From Clostridia bacterium (GTDB taxonomy: Bacteria; Bacillota; Clostridia; Oscillospirales; RGIG577): DNA of 64,000 bases. The translations under genes were made by a program, and so were the position numbers. Location: positions 64,731-128,730 of the forward strand of contig JAFWDJ010000011.1 of NCBI GenBank assembly GCA_017513095.1, in the 5' to 3' direction. The notes beneath the pieces were generated by a model. That model ran no database searches. It saw nothing but the letters and a program-made list of their open reading frames with translations, and was not told the origin of the DNA. Each line of letters starts with the position of its first letter. The first letter of the stretch is position 1. Positions 9,241 to 17,487 of this stretch are shown here, piece by piece.

Positions 9241-10377
9241 CTATTTCAGACGATATAGAAACGGTACCCGGTCAAGGGAGTCCGCCTCGCCCGAAAAAAT
9301 CATGCGAAAGCTCTCCGTCATCTCGCCGAGCCTCGTCGTCTCCTGATACATGTTTTTATTCGTGCACCAGACGTTTCCGTCCTTTACGGCCTTAAATTCG
9401 CCCAAAAGCGCGCTCTTGTCGATAAGCTCGGCCATACTGCTCATTTCGCCGTCTATCGCGCTGTTGTAGATAATATAATCCGCGTCCTTCGCCGCGGCGA
9501 AGAAGGTCTCCATCTCGACGGTGAGCGTCGAGGTCTTCGTATCGGGGTCGCCCATATCGCGAAAAACGTATTCCCCTCCGGCAAGCTCTATCATTTTGCT
9601 TATATAGTCGCCGCTTTTTCGCACTACGGCGCTGCCCGACGAGCTTATATAGAAGAACGCGACGGTCTCCCCCGTTTTTTCGCCGCTTTCGGCCTTTTTG
9701 AAGTACTCCTTCTGCGCGTCGAACACCTCGAAGGCGCGCTCCTCGCGGTCAAGCATCGCGGCGTATACCTTTATCCATTCGGTGCGCCCCAGCGGATGCT
9801 CCTCGAGGCTCGATTGGTCTGTAAACACGGTTATGCCAAGCTCCGAAAGCTTGTCCTTTACGTCCGCGGCGTGGTCTATCATAAGAGACTCCACGGCAAG
9901 CGGGCAGCCCTCGGACAAAAGAAGCTCGTAATCGGGCTCGCTGTATTTTCCCGCGTATATTATGCGCCCGTCAGCCATTGCCTCGCGCGCATTCTTTATA
10001 TACCAGCCGTCCTCCTTCGTGCCCGAAAGACGTATTGCGTCGAGGCTGTCGAGCGCGTCGAAAAGACACATCGCCGCCGTCGCCGCAAGGTATATCCTAT
10101 TTATCGGCTGATAAAGCGGCGATATATCCTCAGGCAGGCCCGAGGGCAGTTCTCTGCCCTCGGGTACGATTAGATAACGGCTGCCGTCGCCGAGCGTTAT
10201 AAGCTTATAGCCGCCCTCGTAATAATCAATAGAGAACTGTCTCGCGTAGTCCGTCTCCATACTTCCCGTAAGCTTTAAGGAGTCGAACGCTTCCGTCTTT
10301 TCGCTCTCCGCGGCGCAGCCCGAAAGAAGGGCCGCGAACGCCGCGATTATAAGAATGACCGCCGTTATGCGCTTCAT
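9241..10377 (-). CDS. ABC transporter substrate-binding lipoprotein (BtuF/FepB-like)
   Basis: A 378-residue lipoprotein. The signal peptide ends in a lipobox (LLSGC, Cys at about residue 21). The body fits a class III periplasmic-binding fold: a segment (about 155-185) like the helix-linked first lobe, then an ELAGGEYVFRDMG motif typical of cobalamin/siderophore-binding proteins. It overlaps the upstream lipoprotein gene by 4 bases (ATGA). The sequence does not show whether the ligand is a corrinoid, a cobalt chelate or another tetrapyrrole. Confidence 0.85.
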   Translation of the reverse strand: MKRITAVILIIAAFAALLSGCAAESEKTEAFDSLKLTGSMETDYARQFSIDYYEGGYKLITLGDGSRYLIVPEGRELPSGLPEDISPLYQPINRIYLAATAAMCLFDALDSLDAIRLSGTKEDGWYIKNAREAMADGRIIYAGKYSEPDYELLLSEGCPLAVESLMIDHAADVKDKLSELGITVFTDQSSLEEHPLGRTEWIKVYAAMLDREERAFEVFDAQKEYFKKAESGEKTGETVAFFYISSSGSAVVRKSGDYISKMIELAGGEYVFRDMGDPDTKTSTLTVEMETFFAAAKDADYIIYNSAIDGEMSSMAELIDKSALLGEFKAVKDGNVWCTNKNMYQETTRLGEMTESFRMIFSGEADSLDRVPFLYRLK

Positions 10378-11192
10378 GCTGCCTCTCCCTTTAAAGTGCT
10401 CATATCAAACCTCAGGGTATAATCTATAAGACGCGGCTCGCTCATTGCCGTCGTAAGCGCGCTTACGGCCATATTGCCGTCCGCGTCGGGCTCAAACGGG
10501 ATTGAAAACTCGGAATTGCCCTCGGTATTTACGCGGTCGTACTCCGTCTCTCCTACGAGCATATACTCGTAATGCGTGCTGCTCCACACGAGATTTACGC
10601 TTGCCTTCCCGTCCGAAACGGTAACGCGCGCGGGCGACTCGACGCTTGCGCGTCCCGAGCCGCCGTCCAAAACGACCTCTATCGTATATGCGCCGTCGGA
10701 CAGCGCTGCGCTTTTGGCCGCTTCGGGCAGGGCACAGGGGTTTGCGACCTTCACCTTATGGTCGTACCATTTGCCGCTCTCGCCCAAAATGGCGCAGTCG
10801 AACTCCTCACCCAGCACCGGCACGGGCAGATCGAAGCCGAAAACCTCCTCCGTCATGCCGTCGGAGTATGTTATCTCGTCCGTCGTGGGGCTTATAATAT
10901 TCGCCTCGTCGGCCTTTGCCTCCTCGGCGGTGCCGGCGTAAATGTTTATTATGCGCTTCGATACGAGCGAGATGTGTATCGTCATTTCGCCGCCGGAAAC
11001 GGTCAGCGTACCTTTGCCGCCGCATGCTTCGTTTACATGGAACATGCCGCTGTCGGTCTCAAAATCGGCCGAATATACGCCGTCCGCAAGTGCCGCTTCA
11101 TCTGTCTGCGCCGCATCCTTCGAGGCACAGCCCGCAAACAGTGCCGCAATGATAAGGATCGCGCACAGTGCGGCCGCAATTTTACTTTTCAT
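10374..11192 (-). CDS. Two-repeat surface lipoprotein of the cobalamin operon, unknown function
   Basis: A 272-residue protein with a lipoprotein signal (LFAGC, lipidated Cys at about 22). I see two related beta-rich repeats, about residues 36-151 and 163-265, each opening with L(A/S)DG(V/A)Y and continuing through TVS(G/D)G to beta strands with Tyr/His-rich ends. The layout recalls small surface ligand-binding domains such as NEAT, but I see no firm heme motif. It lies between cbiK and the binding-protein gene, so a role in delivering cobalt or a tetrapyrrole to the importer is an inference from context. Confidence 0.7.
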   Translation of the reverse strand: MKSKIAAALCAILIIAALFAGCASKDAAQTDEAALADGVYSADFETDSGMFHVNEACGGKGTLTVSGGEMTIHISLVSKRIINIYAGTAEEAKADEANIISPTTDEITYSDGMTEEVFGFDLPVPVLGEEFDCAILGESGKWYDHKVKVANPCALPEAAKSAALSDGAYTIEVVLDGGSGRASVESPARVTVSDGKASVNLVWSSTHYEYMLVGETEYDRVNTEGNSEFSIPFEPDADGNMAVSALTTAMSEPRLIDYTLRFDMSTLKGEAA

Positions 11193-11210
11193 TGTAGGTC
11201 TCTCCCGAAC

Positions 11211-12416
11211 TTACTGTATCGCGTCCATTGCCGCCTTCGTGTGGTCGATATAGATGCTCTGGATATCGGCTATGCGGCCGAGTCCCGATATCTGAACGCC
11301 GATGTTTTCAAAATATCCCGACGCCGTGAACATACTAAGCCACGAATCCTCGTCCTCGCCTGCCATATCGTTGTTCGCGTGGTCGCCCGCAACTACCATG
11401 AACGGACGAAGCACAACGGAGGAAAATCCTGCTTCCTTCACCTTCTCGATAACGGCTTCGCAGGCAGTATCCTCGGGCTCGCCCTCAACGGTGCCGATGA
11501 ATACATTGACGTATCCGAGCTCGTCCATCTGCGTCTGCATCTGCGAATACGACACCTTCGCCGTATGCGACGTGCCGTGTCCCATGAATACGAATGCCGT
11601 GCCGGACTCGGCTGCTGCGCCCGGGCTTTCAAAGCCGCCCTCGGAAACCGCAGCGGCGGTCACGGCAACGGCTACCGCTTCCTTGTCGGCGTTTATAACG
11701 GTCGCGTCACTGCCCACCTCGCCAAGAAGCGGCTCGGCAATGACGATATTCTTAAACTTGCCCTCATATTCCTTCACAGCCTCCGCAAGCTCGTCGTATT
11801 CGGCGCCGTGCATAAGGTGCGTCGGCTGCAGAACGAGGTTTTCGACTCCGTTCGAAACGGCGCGTTCGAGCGCCTGAGGCACGTTGTCTATCTTTTCACC
11901 GTCGCGCGCGTAAATGTGGTTAATAATTATCTGCGACGTGAACGCGCGGCGTACCGACCAGTCGGGATATGCTGCCGCAAGAGCGTCCTCGATGCCCTTT
12001 ATGTCGGCGACACGGCTGTCGTTAAACGACGTGCCGAAGCTTACGACGAGAAGCTCGTTTGCGCCGATGCCGTCATCGTTTCCCGGATCGTCAAGCGATG
12101 CGTCGCCCGTGTCGCGTCCGAAGTAATCGGGGTCCGCGTCCTCGCCCGAAACGAGGGCCTTTTCTTCGTCGGTGAGCGCGTCCCACGCGGCCTTTGCGGC
12201 CTCGCACTGCGCGTAGGTGTCCTCGCTGTACGTCTGAACGTAGATGGCGTCTATAAGCGCCGCAGCGTTCTCTACGGCCTCCATGTTGACGCCTGTCTCC
12301 TCGGACTGCGCGTCCGCGTCCGTGTTCTGTTCTGTCTTCTGTGACGAGCATCCCGCCGCCATTAAAATAAGGCAGAACGCGAGAACGATTGGTATTATTC
12401 TCTTTGTCATCTTCAT
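11211..12416 (-). CDS. cbiK: CbiK-type cobaltochelatase made as a lipoprotein
   Basis: A 401-residue protein starting at the ATG at 12416 (SD GGAGG about 8 bases upstream). A lipoprotein signal ends in LMAAGC. Residues about 45-85 form a helical segment with the AAWDALTDEEKALV pattern common in Gram-positive surface proteins. The CbiK core follows: LLVVSFGTSF at its start, QPTHLMHG and VVAGDHANND for the two metal/porphyrin histidine sites, and GHGTSHT between them. Known CbiK inserts Co2+ into sirohydrochlorin. Here the enzyme should sit outside the membrane, so a role in metal or tetrapyrrole capture is equally possible. It is the first gene after the riboswitch. Confidence 0.88.
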   Translation of the reverse strand: MKMTKRIIPIVLAFCLILMAAGCSSQKTEQNTDADAQSEETGVNMEAVENAAALIDAIYVQTYSEDTYAQCEAAKAAWDALTDEEKALVSGEDADPDYFGRDTGDASLDDPGNDDGIGANELLVVSFGTSFNDSRVADIKGIEDALAAAYPDWSVRRAFTSQIIINHIYARDGEKIDNVPQALERAVSNGVENLVLQPTHLMHGAEYDELAEAVKEYEGKFKNIVIAEPLLGEVGSDATVINADKEAVAVAVTAAAVSEGGFESPGAAAESGTAFVFMGHGTSHTAKVSYSQMQTQMDELGYVNVFIGTVEGEPEDTACEAVIEKVKEAGFSSVVLRPFMVVAGDHANNDMAGEDEDSWLSMFTASGYFENIGVQISGLGRIADIQSIYIDHTKAAMDAIQ

Positions 12417-12461
12417 TTTTTCATTCCTCCATAGGTTTATTTTTGGGGCAAAACCCCTTTT

Positions 12462-12497
12462 AGATAAAATAAAACGCGGCAGCGTATATGCTGCCGC
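12462..12497 (-). terminator. Intrinsic terminator of the cobalamin riboswitch expression platform
   Basis: On the minus strand an 8-bp perfect stem (GCGGCAGC ... GCTGCCGC, 12476-12497) is followed by GTTTTATTTTAT. It lies between the riboswitch and cbiK, as expected for transcriptional attenuation. A second complementary pair, 12508-12514 with 12547-12553, lies just upstream and could take part in the switch. Confidence 0.8.
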
Positions 12498-12549
12498 AGC
12501 CGTTTTTCTGCATGACAAACAAACCCACCCGCCCCAATATCGAGGGCAT

Positions 12550-12762
12550 GCAGGCGAACACCGTTTAAGCAGGTCTCCTGACTTGCGCATCGTAAGCCTT
12601 TCGCACGGCCTTCTCGGGGAACGCTCCCCAATGACCGGCTTTCGCCGCGTGCGGGGCCTTCGCGCTTACAGTGGCGGTACCGTTTCGGATTCTGACCGAA
12701 TTGTCTATTCTCCGCCGTCCCTGAGGGCGGGATGGGCGGCACTTAAACGAAGGTATTCATTT
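12550..12762 (-). ncRNA. Cobalamin riboswitch
   Basis: The minus strand carries the B12-element landmarks in order: a GGAGAATAG-like segment, the GCCACTG box (12675-12669), and the nearly invariant AGTCAGGAGACCTGC box (12583-12569). It begins just after a consensus promoter and ends before a terminator hairpin. Known elements of this class bind adenosylcobalamin or other cobalamins and reduce expression. Here the target is the whole cbiK-transporter-cbi operon. The 5' boundary is approximate. Confidence 0.93.
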
Positions 12763-12768
12763 AAGTCA

Positions 12769-12797
12769 ATAATAAGCTATGGGCGCGGTTTTGTCAA
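12769..12797 (-). promoter_or_regulatory. Sigma-A promoter of the cobalamin operon
   Basis: TTGACA (12797-12792) and TATTAT (12774-12769) are separated by exactly 17 bases on the minus strand. Transcription would start near 12762, right at the riboswitch. The -35 box overlaps the stop codon of the upstream Cys-rich gene. Confidence 0.8.
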
Positions 12798-12805
12798 CCG
12801 CGCCC
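12781..12805 (-). terminator. Hairpin at the end of the feo operon
   Basis: A 10-bp perfect inverted repeat (GGGCGCGGTT / AACCGCGCCC) with a 5-base loop overlaps the end of the Cys-rich gene. The run after it (ATAGCTTATTATT) is only moderately T-rich, and the hairpin shares sequence with the next promoter. It may be a weak terminator. Confidence 0.5.
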
Positions 12806-12949
12806 GTCCTTGTCTTTTTGGCATCTTTTCGCGCAGCACGCGCAGCCTCCCGTGCACGTGCCGCCCTTTTTTCGCAATATCGCGCGCACGGCGAAAAACA
12901 ACGCTAAAGCGAGTGCCGCGATGATTATTATATCCCATACGTTAGGCAT
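12794..12949 (-). CDS. FeoB-associated Cys-rich membrane protein
   Basis: A 51-residue protein read directly from the minus strand. One N-terminal membrane helix (about residues 5-25, IIIIAALALALFFAV) is followed by a short Lys-rich tail with five cysteines in CTGGCACCAKRC. This is the architecture of the FeoB-associated Cys-rich family. The ATG at 12949 lies 13 bases after the feoAB stop with GGGGGAG as SD. Location and composition suggest a partner or accessory in ferrous iron uptake. Confidence 0.85.
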   Translation of the reverse strand: MPNVWDIIIIAALALALFFAVRAILRKKGGTCTGGCACCAKRCQKDKDGRG

Positions 12950-12961
12950 ATTCTCTCCCCC

Positions 12962-15313
12962 TTACATAAAGCCCATTGCAAGGCTAATAAGACGCACGAC
13001 AAACGCCGCCGCCCACGCGATAAGGCACTGCATCACGACGACGAACAGCGACCATTTTCCGCCCATTTCGCGCTTTACGGAGGCGATGGCCGCAACGCAC
13101 GGCGTATACAAAAGGCAGAATACGAGCATACACATGGCCCCTACGGCGGTCATTGCGGCGCCGACGCCGCCGGCGCCGAACATTACCTCAAGCGACGATA
13201 CGACACTTTCCTTTGCGATAAAGCCCGATATGAGCGCGGTGCATATGCGCCAGTCGCCGAGCCCCAGCGGAGCGAAAACGGGCACGAGCACGCTTGATAT
13301 GACTGCGAGTATACTCTGTTGCGAATTGTCGGTAAGATGGAACTGCAGATTGAAGCTCTGAAGGAACCATATCACTATCGTTGCGATAAGTATAACCGAA
13401 AAGGCGCGCTGAAGAAAATCCTTCGCCTTTTCCCATAAAAGCTGCACCACGTTCTTTGCGCCCGGCAGTCTGTAATTCGGCAGCTCCATTACGAACGGCA
13501 CGGGCTCGCCCTTAAAGACGGTATTCTTTAAGGCGAACGCCATAATAACGCCTATCGCCATGCCGATGACGTAAAGACCTATCATTACGAGCGCGGCCTT
13601 TTCGGGGAAGAACGCCGCCGAAAAGAAAGCGTATATCGGAAGCTTCGCAGAACAGCTCATAAACGGCGTGAGTAGCACTGTCATCTTTCTGTCGCGCTCG
13701 CTCGGAAGCGTGCGGCTCGACATTACGGCGGGCACTGTACAGCCGAAGCCTATAAGCATAGGCACTATGCTGCGCCCCGAAAGTCCCATTTTACGGAAAA
13801 TCTTATCCATAACGAACGCCACGCGCGCGATATATCCGCTGTCCTCGAGTATTGATAAGAAGAAGAACAGCACAACGATTATCGGAAGGAAGGATAAAAC
13901 GCTTCCGACGCCCGAGAAAATACCGTCAATTATAAGCCCGTGAAGTACGCGGCTCACGCCGCCCGCCGTGAGCGCCGCGTCCGCAGCCGCGGTAAGCGCG
14001 TCGATGCCTGCGGAAAGAAGGTCCTGAAGCACCTTTCCTATTACGTTGAACGTAAGGAAGAACACAACGCCCATGATCGCGATAAAAAGCGGGATGGCCG
14101 AATATTTACCGGTAAGTATCCTGTCTATTTTCTGGCTTCTTAAATATTCGCGGCTCTTTTTCGGCTTTACGACAGCCGCCGCGCAGACGTTCTCTATGAA
14201 CTGAAAGCGCATCTCGGCTATGGCCGCCTTTCTGTCGAGGCCGCGTTCGTGCTCCATCTGCACTACGATATGCTCCAAAAGCTCCTTCTCGTTCGGGTCG
14301 AGTTTCAGCCGTTCGAGGATCATTTCGTCGCCCTCGATTATCTTTTCGGCGGCGAAGCGCACGGGCAGTCCCGAGGTATTCGCGTGATCCTCGATAAGAT
14401 GGATGACCGCGTGAAGGCAGCGGTGCACCGCGCCTCCGTGCGCGTCTCTGTCGCAGAAATCCTGCCTTAAGGGCAGCTCCTCAAATCGCGCCACGTGAAC
14501 GGCGTGACGCACAAGCTCCGACACACCCTGATTCTTCGCGGCCGAAATGGGCACGACGGGCACGCCCAGCATGGCCTCCATTGTGTTTATATCAACGCTT
14601 CCGCCGTTTCCGTATACCTCGTCCATCATATTGAGCGCAACGACGATAGGAGTGTCCATCTGAAGAAGCTGCATCGTAAGATAGAGGTTTCTTTCAATAT
14701 TCGTCGCGTCAACTATGTTTATAATGGCCTTCGGCTTCTCATAAAGCACGAACTCGCGCGAGATTATCTCCTCGCTGCTGTACGGCGACATGGAATATAT
14801 GCCGGGAAGGTCGGTAATAAGCGTATCGGGGTATCCGCGGATGACGCCGTCCTTACGGTCGACGGTAACTCCGGGGAAGTTGCCCACGTGCTGGTTTGAG
14901 CCCGTAAGCTGATTGAAAAGCGTCGTTTTGCCGCTGTTCTGATTGCCCACGAGGGCATATGTAAGAAGCGTACCCGCGGGAAGCGGCGAACCGTGCTCCT
15001 TATAGTGCGTCTTGTTTATCTCACCGAAGCCGGGGTGGCTTGAGGTCCTTTGCTTTTCCTCTGAGCGCTCCTCCGACGCGTCCTCCCCGTCGACCGGCAG
15101 CACGCTTATCTTCTGCGCGTCGGCAAGCCTCAGCGTAAGCTGATATCCGTGAATTCTAATCTCCATCGGGTCCTTCATCGGCGCAAAGCGCACGACGCTC
15201 ACCCTGACGCCGGGGATAACTCCCATGTCAAGAAGGTGCTGCCTTAGCGACCCCTCGCCGCCCACCTCATCTATATATGCCGATTGTCCGGCCTTTAACT
15301 CATTTAACGTCAT
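12962..15313 (-). CDS. feoB: Fused FeoA-FeoB ferrous iron transporter
   Basis: A 783-residue protein. Residues 1-75 are a FeoA SH3-like domain (LRQHLLDMGVIPG near 23-35). A linker leads to the FeoB GTPase domain: G1 GNQNSGKTT (123-131), the switch segment NFPGVTVDR, G3 DLPG (168-171) and NMMD as G4. About eight membrane helices follow from residue 400, including the GFGCTVPA gate motif. It would import Fe2+ across the cytoplasmic membrane. The fusion of FeoA to FeoB is known in Firmicutes. A consensus promoter lies upstream, and the Cys-rich partner follows. Confidence 0.95.
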   Translation of the reverse strand: MTLNELKAGQSAYIDEVGGEGSLRQHLLDMGVIPGVRVSVVRFAPMKDPMEIRIHGYQLTLRLADAQKISVLPVDGEDASEERSEEKQRTSSHPGFGEINKTHYKEHGSPLPAGTLLTYALVGNQNSGKTTLFNQLTGSNQHVGNFPGVTVDRKDGVIRGYPDTLITDLPGIYSMSPYSSEEIISREFVLYEKPKAIINIVDATNIERNLYLTMQLLQMDTPIVVALNMMDEVYGNGGSVDINTMEAMLGVPVVPISAAKNQGVSELVRHAVHVARFEELPLRQDFCDRDAHGGAVHRCLHAVIHLIEDHANTSGLPVRFAAEKIIEGDEMILERLKLDPNEKELLEHIVVQMEHERGLDRKAAIAEMRFQFIENVCAAAVVKPKKSREYLRSQKIDRILTGKYSAIPLFIAIMGVVFFLTFNVIGKVLQDLLSAGIDALTAAADAALTAGGVSRVLHGLIIDGIFSGVGSVLSFLPIIVVLFFFLSILEDSGYIARVAFVMDKIFRKMGLSGRSIVPMLIGFGCTVPAVMSSRTLPSERDRKMTVLLTPFMSCSAKLPIYAFFSAAFFPEKAALVMIGLYVIGMAIGVIMAFALKNTVFKGEPVPFVMELPNYRLPGAKNVVQLLWEKAKDFLQRAFSVILIATIVIWFLQSFNLQFHLTDNSQQSILAVISSVLVPVFAPLGLGDWRICTALISGFIAKESVVSSLEVMFGAGGVGAAMTAVGAMCMLVFCLLYTPCVAAIASVKREMGGKWSLFVVVMQCLIAWAAAFVVRLISLAMGFM

Positions 15314-15385
15314 TTCGCGATCCCTTTCGCCGCGCGTTTTGCTTTAATATAACGCGTCTGCGTATAAATTCCCATTATAATTGTT

Positions 15386-15413
15386 AGTATATGCTGCCCA
15401 AACGATTTGTCAA
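15386..15413 (-). promoter_or_regulatory. Promoter of feoAB
   Basis: TTGACA (15413-15408) and TATACT (15391-15386) with a 16-base spacer on the minus strand, about 70 bases upstream of feoAB. I found no clear Fur-type operator by eye. Confidence 0.7.
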
Positions 15414-15485
15414 GTCCCATTTTTTCATATTTACGCTGGCTGTTTGACCCATATTCTGCCATTTGCGCTGTGGAAAATAATAGTA

Positions 15486-15514
15486 TTGACAGCATTTTGG
15501 TGCGATGATAAAAT
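15486..15514 (+). promoter_or_regulatory. Promoter of the nicotinamidase-like gene
   Basis: TTGACA (15486-15491), a 17-base spacer and TAAAAT (15509-15514) upstream of the 15577 ATG. The AGGAGG ribosome site is at 15564-15569. Confidence 0.75.
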
Positions 15515-15576
15515 GTACTTAACTTTTTATTAGTACTTAAATTAAATATCAAATTTGATTTTCAGGAGGCTTAAAA

Positions 15577-16119
15577 ATGGCTAAATACGCAGTTATCCTC
15601 GTTGACATGTTAAATGATTTCATCACTGGCCCCATATCGACAGAGCGCGCTCCGGGCATCGTTGAGCCCAACGTCCGCCTCGCGGCAAAGGCGCGCGAAA
15701 AGGGCATCCCCGTAATCTACGCGAACGACTGCCACACTCCCGAAATTGACCACGAATTCAAGGTCTGGGGCCCGCATGCGGTAGAGGGCACGAAGGGCGC
15801 CGAGGTCGTACCGGAGCTTACGCCGCAGAAGGGTGACTTTATCGTTCCGAAGAAGCGTTACAGCGCGTTCTACGGCACAAATCTTGAGCTTCTGCTCAAA
15901 GAATTGGGCGTCGATACCCTTATAATCACGGGCTGGCAGGCCGACTGCTGCTGCAGACACACCTCAGCGGACGCCTTTTTCAGAGGCTACGATATCGTAG
16001 TGCCGAAGGAAACGACCGACACCACCACCTACGAGGCATACATCGCCGGTCTTGAGTATCTAAAGACTATCTACGGCGCAGACGTATGCGATCTTGACGA
16101 GCTTATGGCAAAGCTTTAA
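15577..16119 (+). CDS. Isochorismatase-family hydrolase, probably nicotinamidase
   Basis: A 180-residue cysteine hydrolase. The catalytic triad can be placed as Asp10 (ILVDMLNDF), Lys92 or Lys93 (VPKKRYSAF) and Cys125 (TGWQADCCC). FVI-type loops and length match bacterial nicotinamidase and related amidases. It would hydrolyse nicotinamide to nicotinate in NAD salvage, but other isochorismatase-fold amidases fit too. The gene is monocistronic: it has its own promoter, AGGAGG at 15564 and a terminator right after. Confidence 0.8.
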   Translation: MAKYAVILVDMLNDFITGPISTERAPGIVEPNVRLAAKAREKGIPVIYANDCHTPEIDHEFKVWGPHAVEGTKGAEVVPELTPQKGDFIVPKKRYSAFYGTNLELLLKELGVDTLIITGWQADCCCRHTSADAFFRGYDIVVPKETTDTTTYEAYIAGLEYLKTIYGADVCDLDELMAKL

Positions 16120-16138
16120 TTGATTTGAAATATAAAAA

Positions 16139-16167
16139 AAGCGTAAGAGTTTCTTACGCTTTTTTTA
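16139..16167. terminator. Bidirectional terminator
   Basis: An 8-bp stem (GCGTAAGA / TCTTACGC, 16141-16159) is flanked by A-run and T-run on both sides, so it can stop the nicotinamidase transcript (plus) and the SLC13 permease transcript (minus). Confidence 0.85.
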
Positions 16168-17310
16168 TATAAGAGTCTTAATAAACGTCATAAACAACAG
16201 AAGCACTATGAGAAATCCGAAGTTGAGCGCCGAGAAAAGGCCTATGTACGCGGCCGTCTTTCCCCTGTTGCGGCTTACATATTCGCGAAACGTGATAAGG
16301 CTTGCAAGCGACGCGATGAGCGTTCCCGCGCCGCCGATGTTCACGCCCCACAAAAGCTCGGCGTAATCATTCGTAAACTGCGAGAGCAGTATGGCCGTCG
16401 GAACGTTGCTGATCACCTGACAGGAGAGCGCGGAAAAAATCATGGCGTTCTTTTCGAGCATGAACGAGAAAAACTCCCTCACCGCGTCTATTCTCGCCAT
16501 GTTTCCCGCGAAGATAAAGAAGAAAACGAACGTGAACAGCAGCCCGTAATCAACGTCCGAGAGCGCCTTTCTGTCAAGAAACATCAGCGCCGCAACGATG
16601 ATTATAAGCCCCAAAAGATATGGTATGCCGCGAAATACGATGAGAATGGCAAGCGCGAACAGCGCAAGATACGCGGCCGCGCGGCGGCGGTCGAATTTCA
16701 TGTCCCCGCTCTTTATCGTAAACTTCTCGGGCTTTATGAATATAACGCAGCAGAGCGTAATAAGTATTATCGAGGCCAAAAACGGCGGCGCCATGATGCG
16801 CATGAATTCGAGGCTGTCTATATTATACTTTGTGTATATGTAGAGGTTCTGCGGATTGCCGAACGGCGTAAGCATTCCGCCCAAGTTGGCGGCAATGTTC
16901 TGCATGATGAACGTAAACGCCATATACTTATTCCCGCCCGTCGCCTCAAGCACGAAGTAGCCGAGCGGCAGAAACGTGATAAGCGCCATGTCGTTCGCGA
17001 TGAGCATTGAGCCAATAAGTGTTATATATACGAGCGCAAGTATGCACAGGCGCGCGTTCTTGAAGCGGCGCACGAGTCTCAGCGCGAGTATATAAAAGAA
17101 GTTTATATTGCGAAGCGCGCAGACCACCGCAAGGACGCAGAAAAGGCACGTAAGCGTCTTATAATCGAAGTAGCCCGCGTAAGCCGCGTCGGGCGGCACG
17201 ATAACGCTCGTTATAACAGCCGCCGCAAGCGCGATAAACATTACGGCGTTCTTTTTTATAAAGGCGAGGCCCCTGCCCCGGGTATGCGCTGCGATTATTT
17301 CACCGTACAT
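16165..17310 (-). CDS. SLC13/ArsB-type permease
   Basis: A 381-residue protein with about ten to eleven hydrophobic helices. NMALITFLPLGYF-like and NLGGMLTPFGNPQN segments fit the ion-transporter superfamily (SLC13, ArsB/YbiR branch), where the GNPQN hairpin forms the substrate and ion site. I chose the ATG at 17310, with AGGGGAAG 7 bases upstream, over upstream in-frame codons that lack a ribosome site. The substrate is unknown: dicarboxylate, sulfate or arsenite are all possible, and no ars genes are nearby. Confidence 0.75.
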   Translation of the reverse strand: MYGEIIAAHTRGRGLAFIKKNAVMFIALAAAVITSVIVPPDAAYAGYFDYKTLTCLFCVLAVVCALRNINFFYILALRLVRRFKNARLCILALVYITLIGSMLIANDMALITFLPLGYFVLEATGGNKYMAFTFIMQNIAANLGGMLTPFGNPQNLYIYTKYNIDSLEFMRIMAPPFLASIILITLCCVIFIKPEKFTIKSGDMKFDRRRAAAYLALFALAILIVFRGIPYLLGLIIIVAALMFLDRKALSDVDYGLLFTFVFFFIFAGNMARIDAVREFFSFMLEKNAMIFSALSCQVISNVPTAILLSQFTNDYAELLWGVNIGGAGTLIASLASLITFREYVSRNRGKTAAYIGLFSALNFGFLIVLLLFMTFIKTLI

Positions 17311-17434
17311 CAAAAAAGCTTCCCCTATGCGTTCTTTGAATATGACCTTTCGGCACAATTTTATATTGTACTCCCGCAAATGACTCTTTGCAAGATTTTT
17401 TTCGTAAAAAGTCAGCCGCAAAAATCACAAAAAA

Positions 17435-17466
17435 GCCTCCGAAAACGTCGTTTCGGAGGCTTTTTT
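17435..17466. terminator. Bidirectional terminator between purD and the SLC13 gene
   Basis: A 10-bp perfect stem (GCCTCCGAAA / TTTCGGAGGC) with T-runs on the right and A-runs on the left. On the minus strand it ends the pyk-pur transcript. Confidence 0.85.
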
Positions 17467-17487
17467 ATAAAATCTTAGTAAAAATAT

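Noticed and set aside
10572..12344. 590-residue open frame on the plus strand
   Set aside because: It is antisense to the lipoprotein and cbiK genes, has no ribosome site and no recognisable motif. Long antisense frames are expected from the GC-rich codon use.
12417..12590. In-frame 58-residue N-terminal extension of CbiK
   Set aside because: It would translate the riboswitch and its terminator. The ATG at 12416 has a good SD and begins a clean signal peptide.
15310..15552. 80-residue frame upstream of feoAB
   Set aside because: It covers the feo promoter and spacer, has no ribosome site and no family features.
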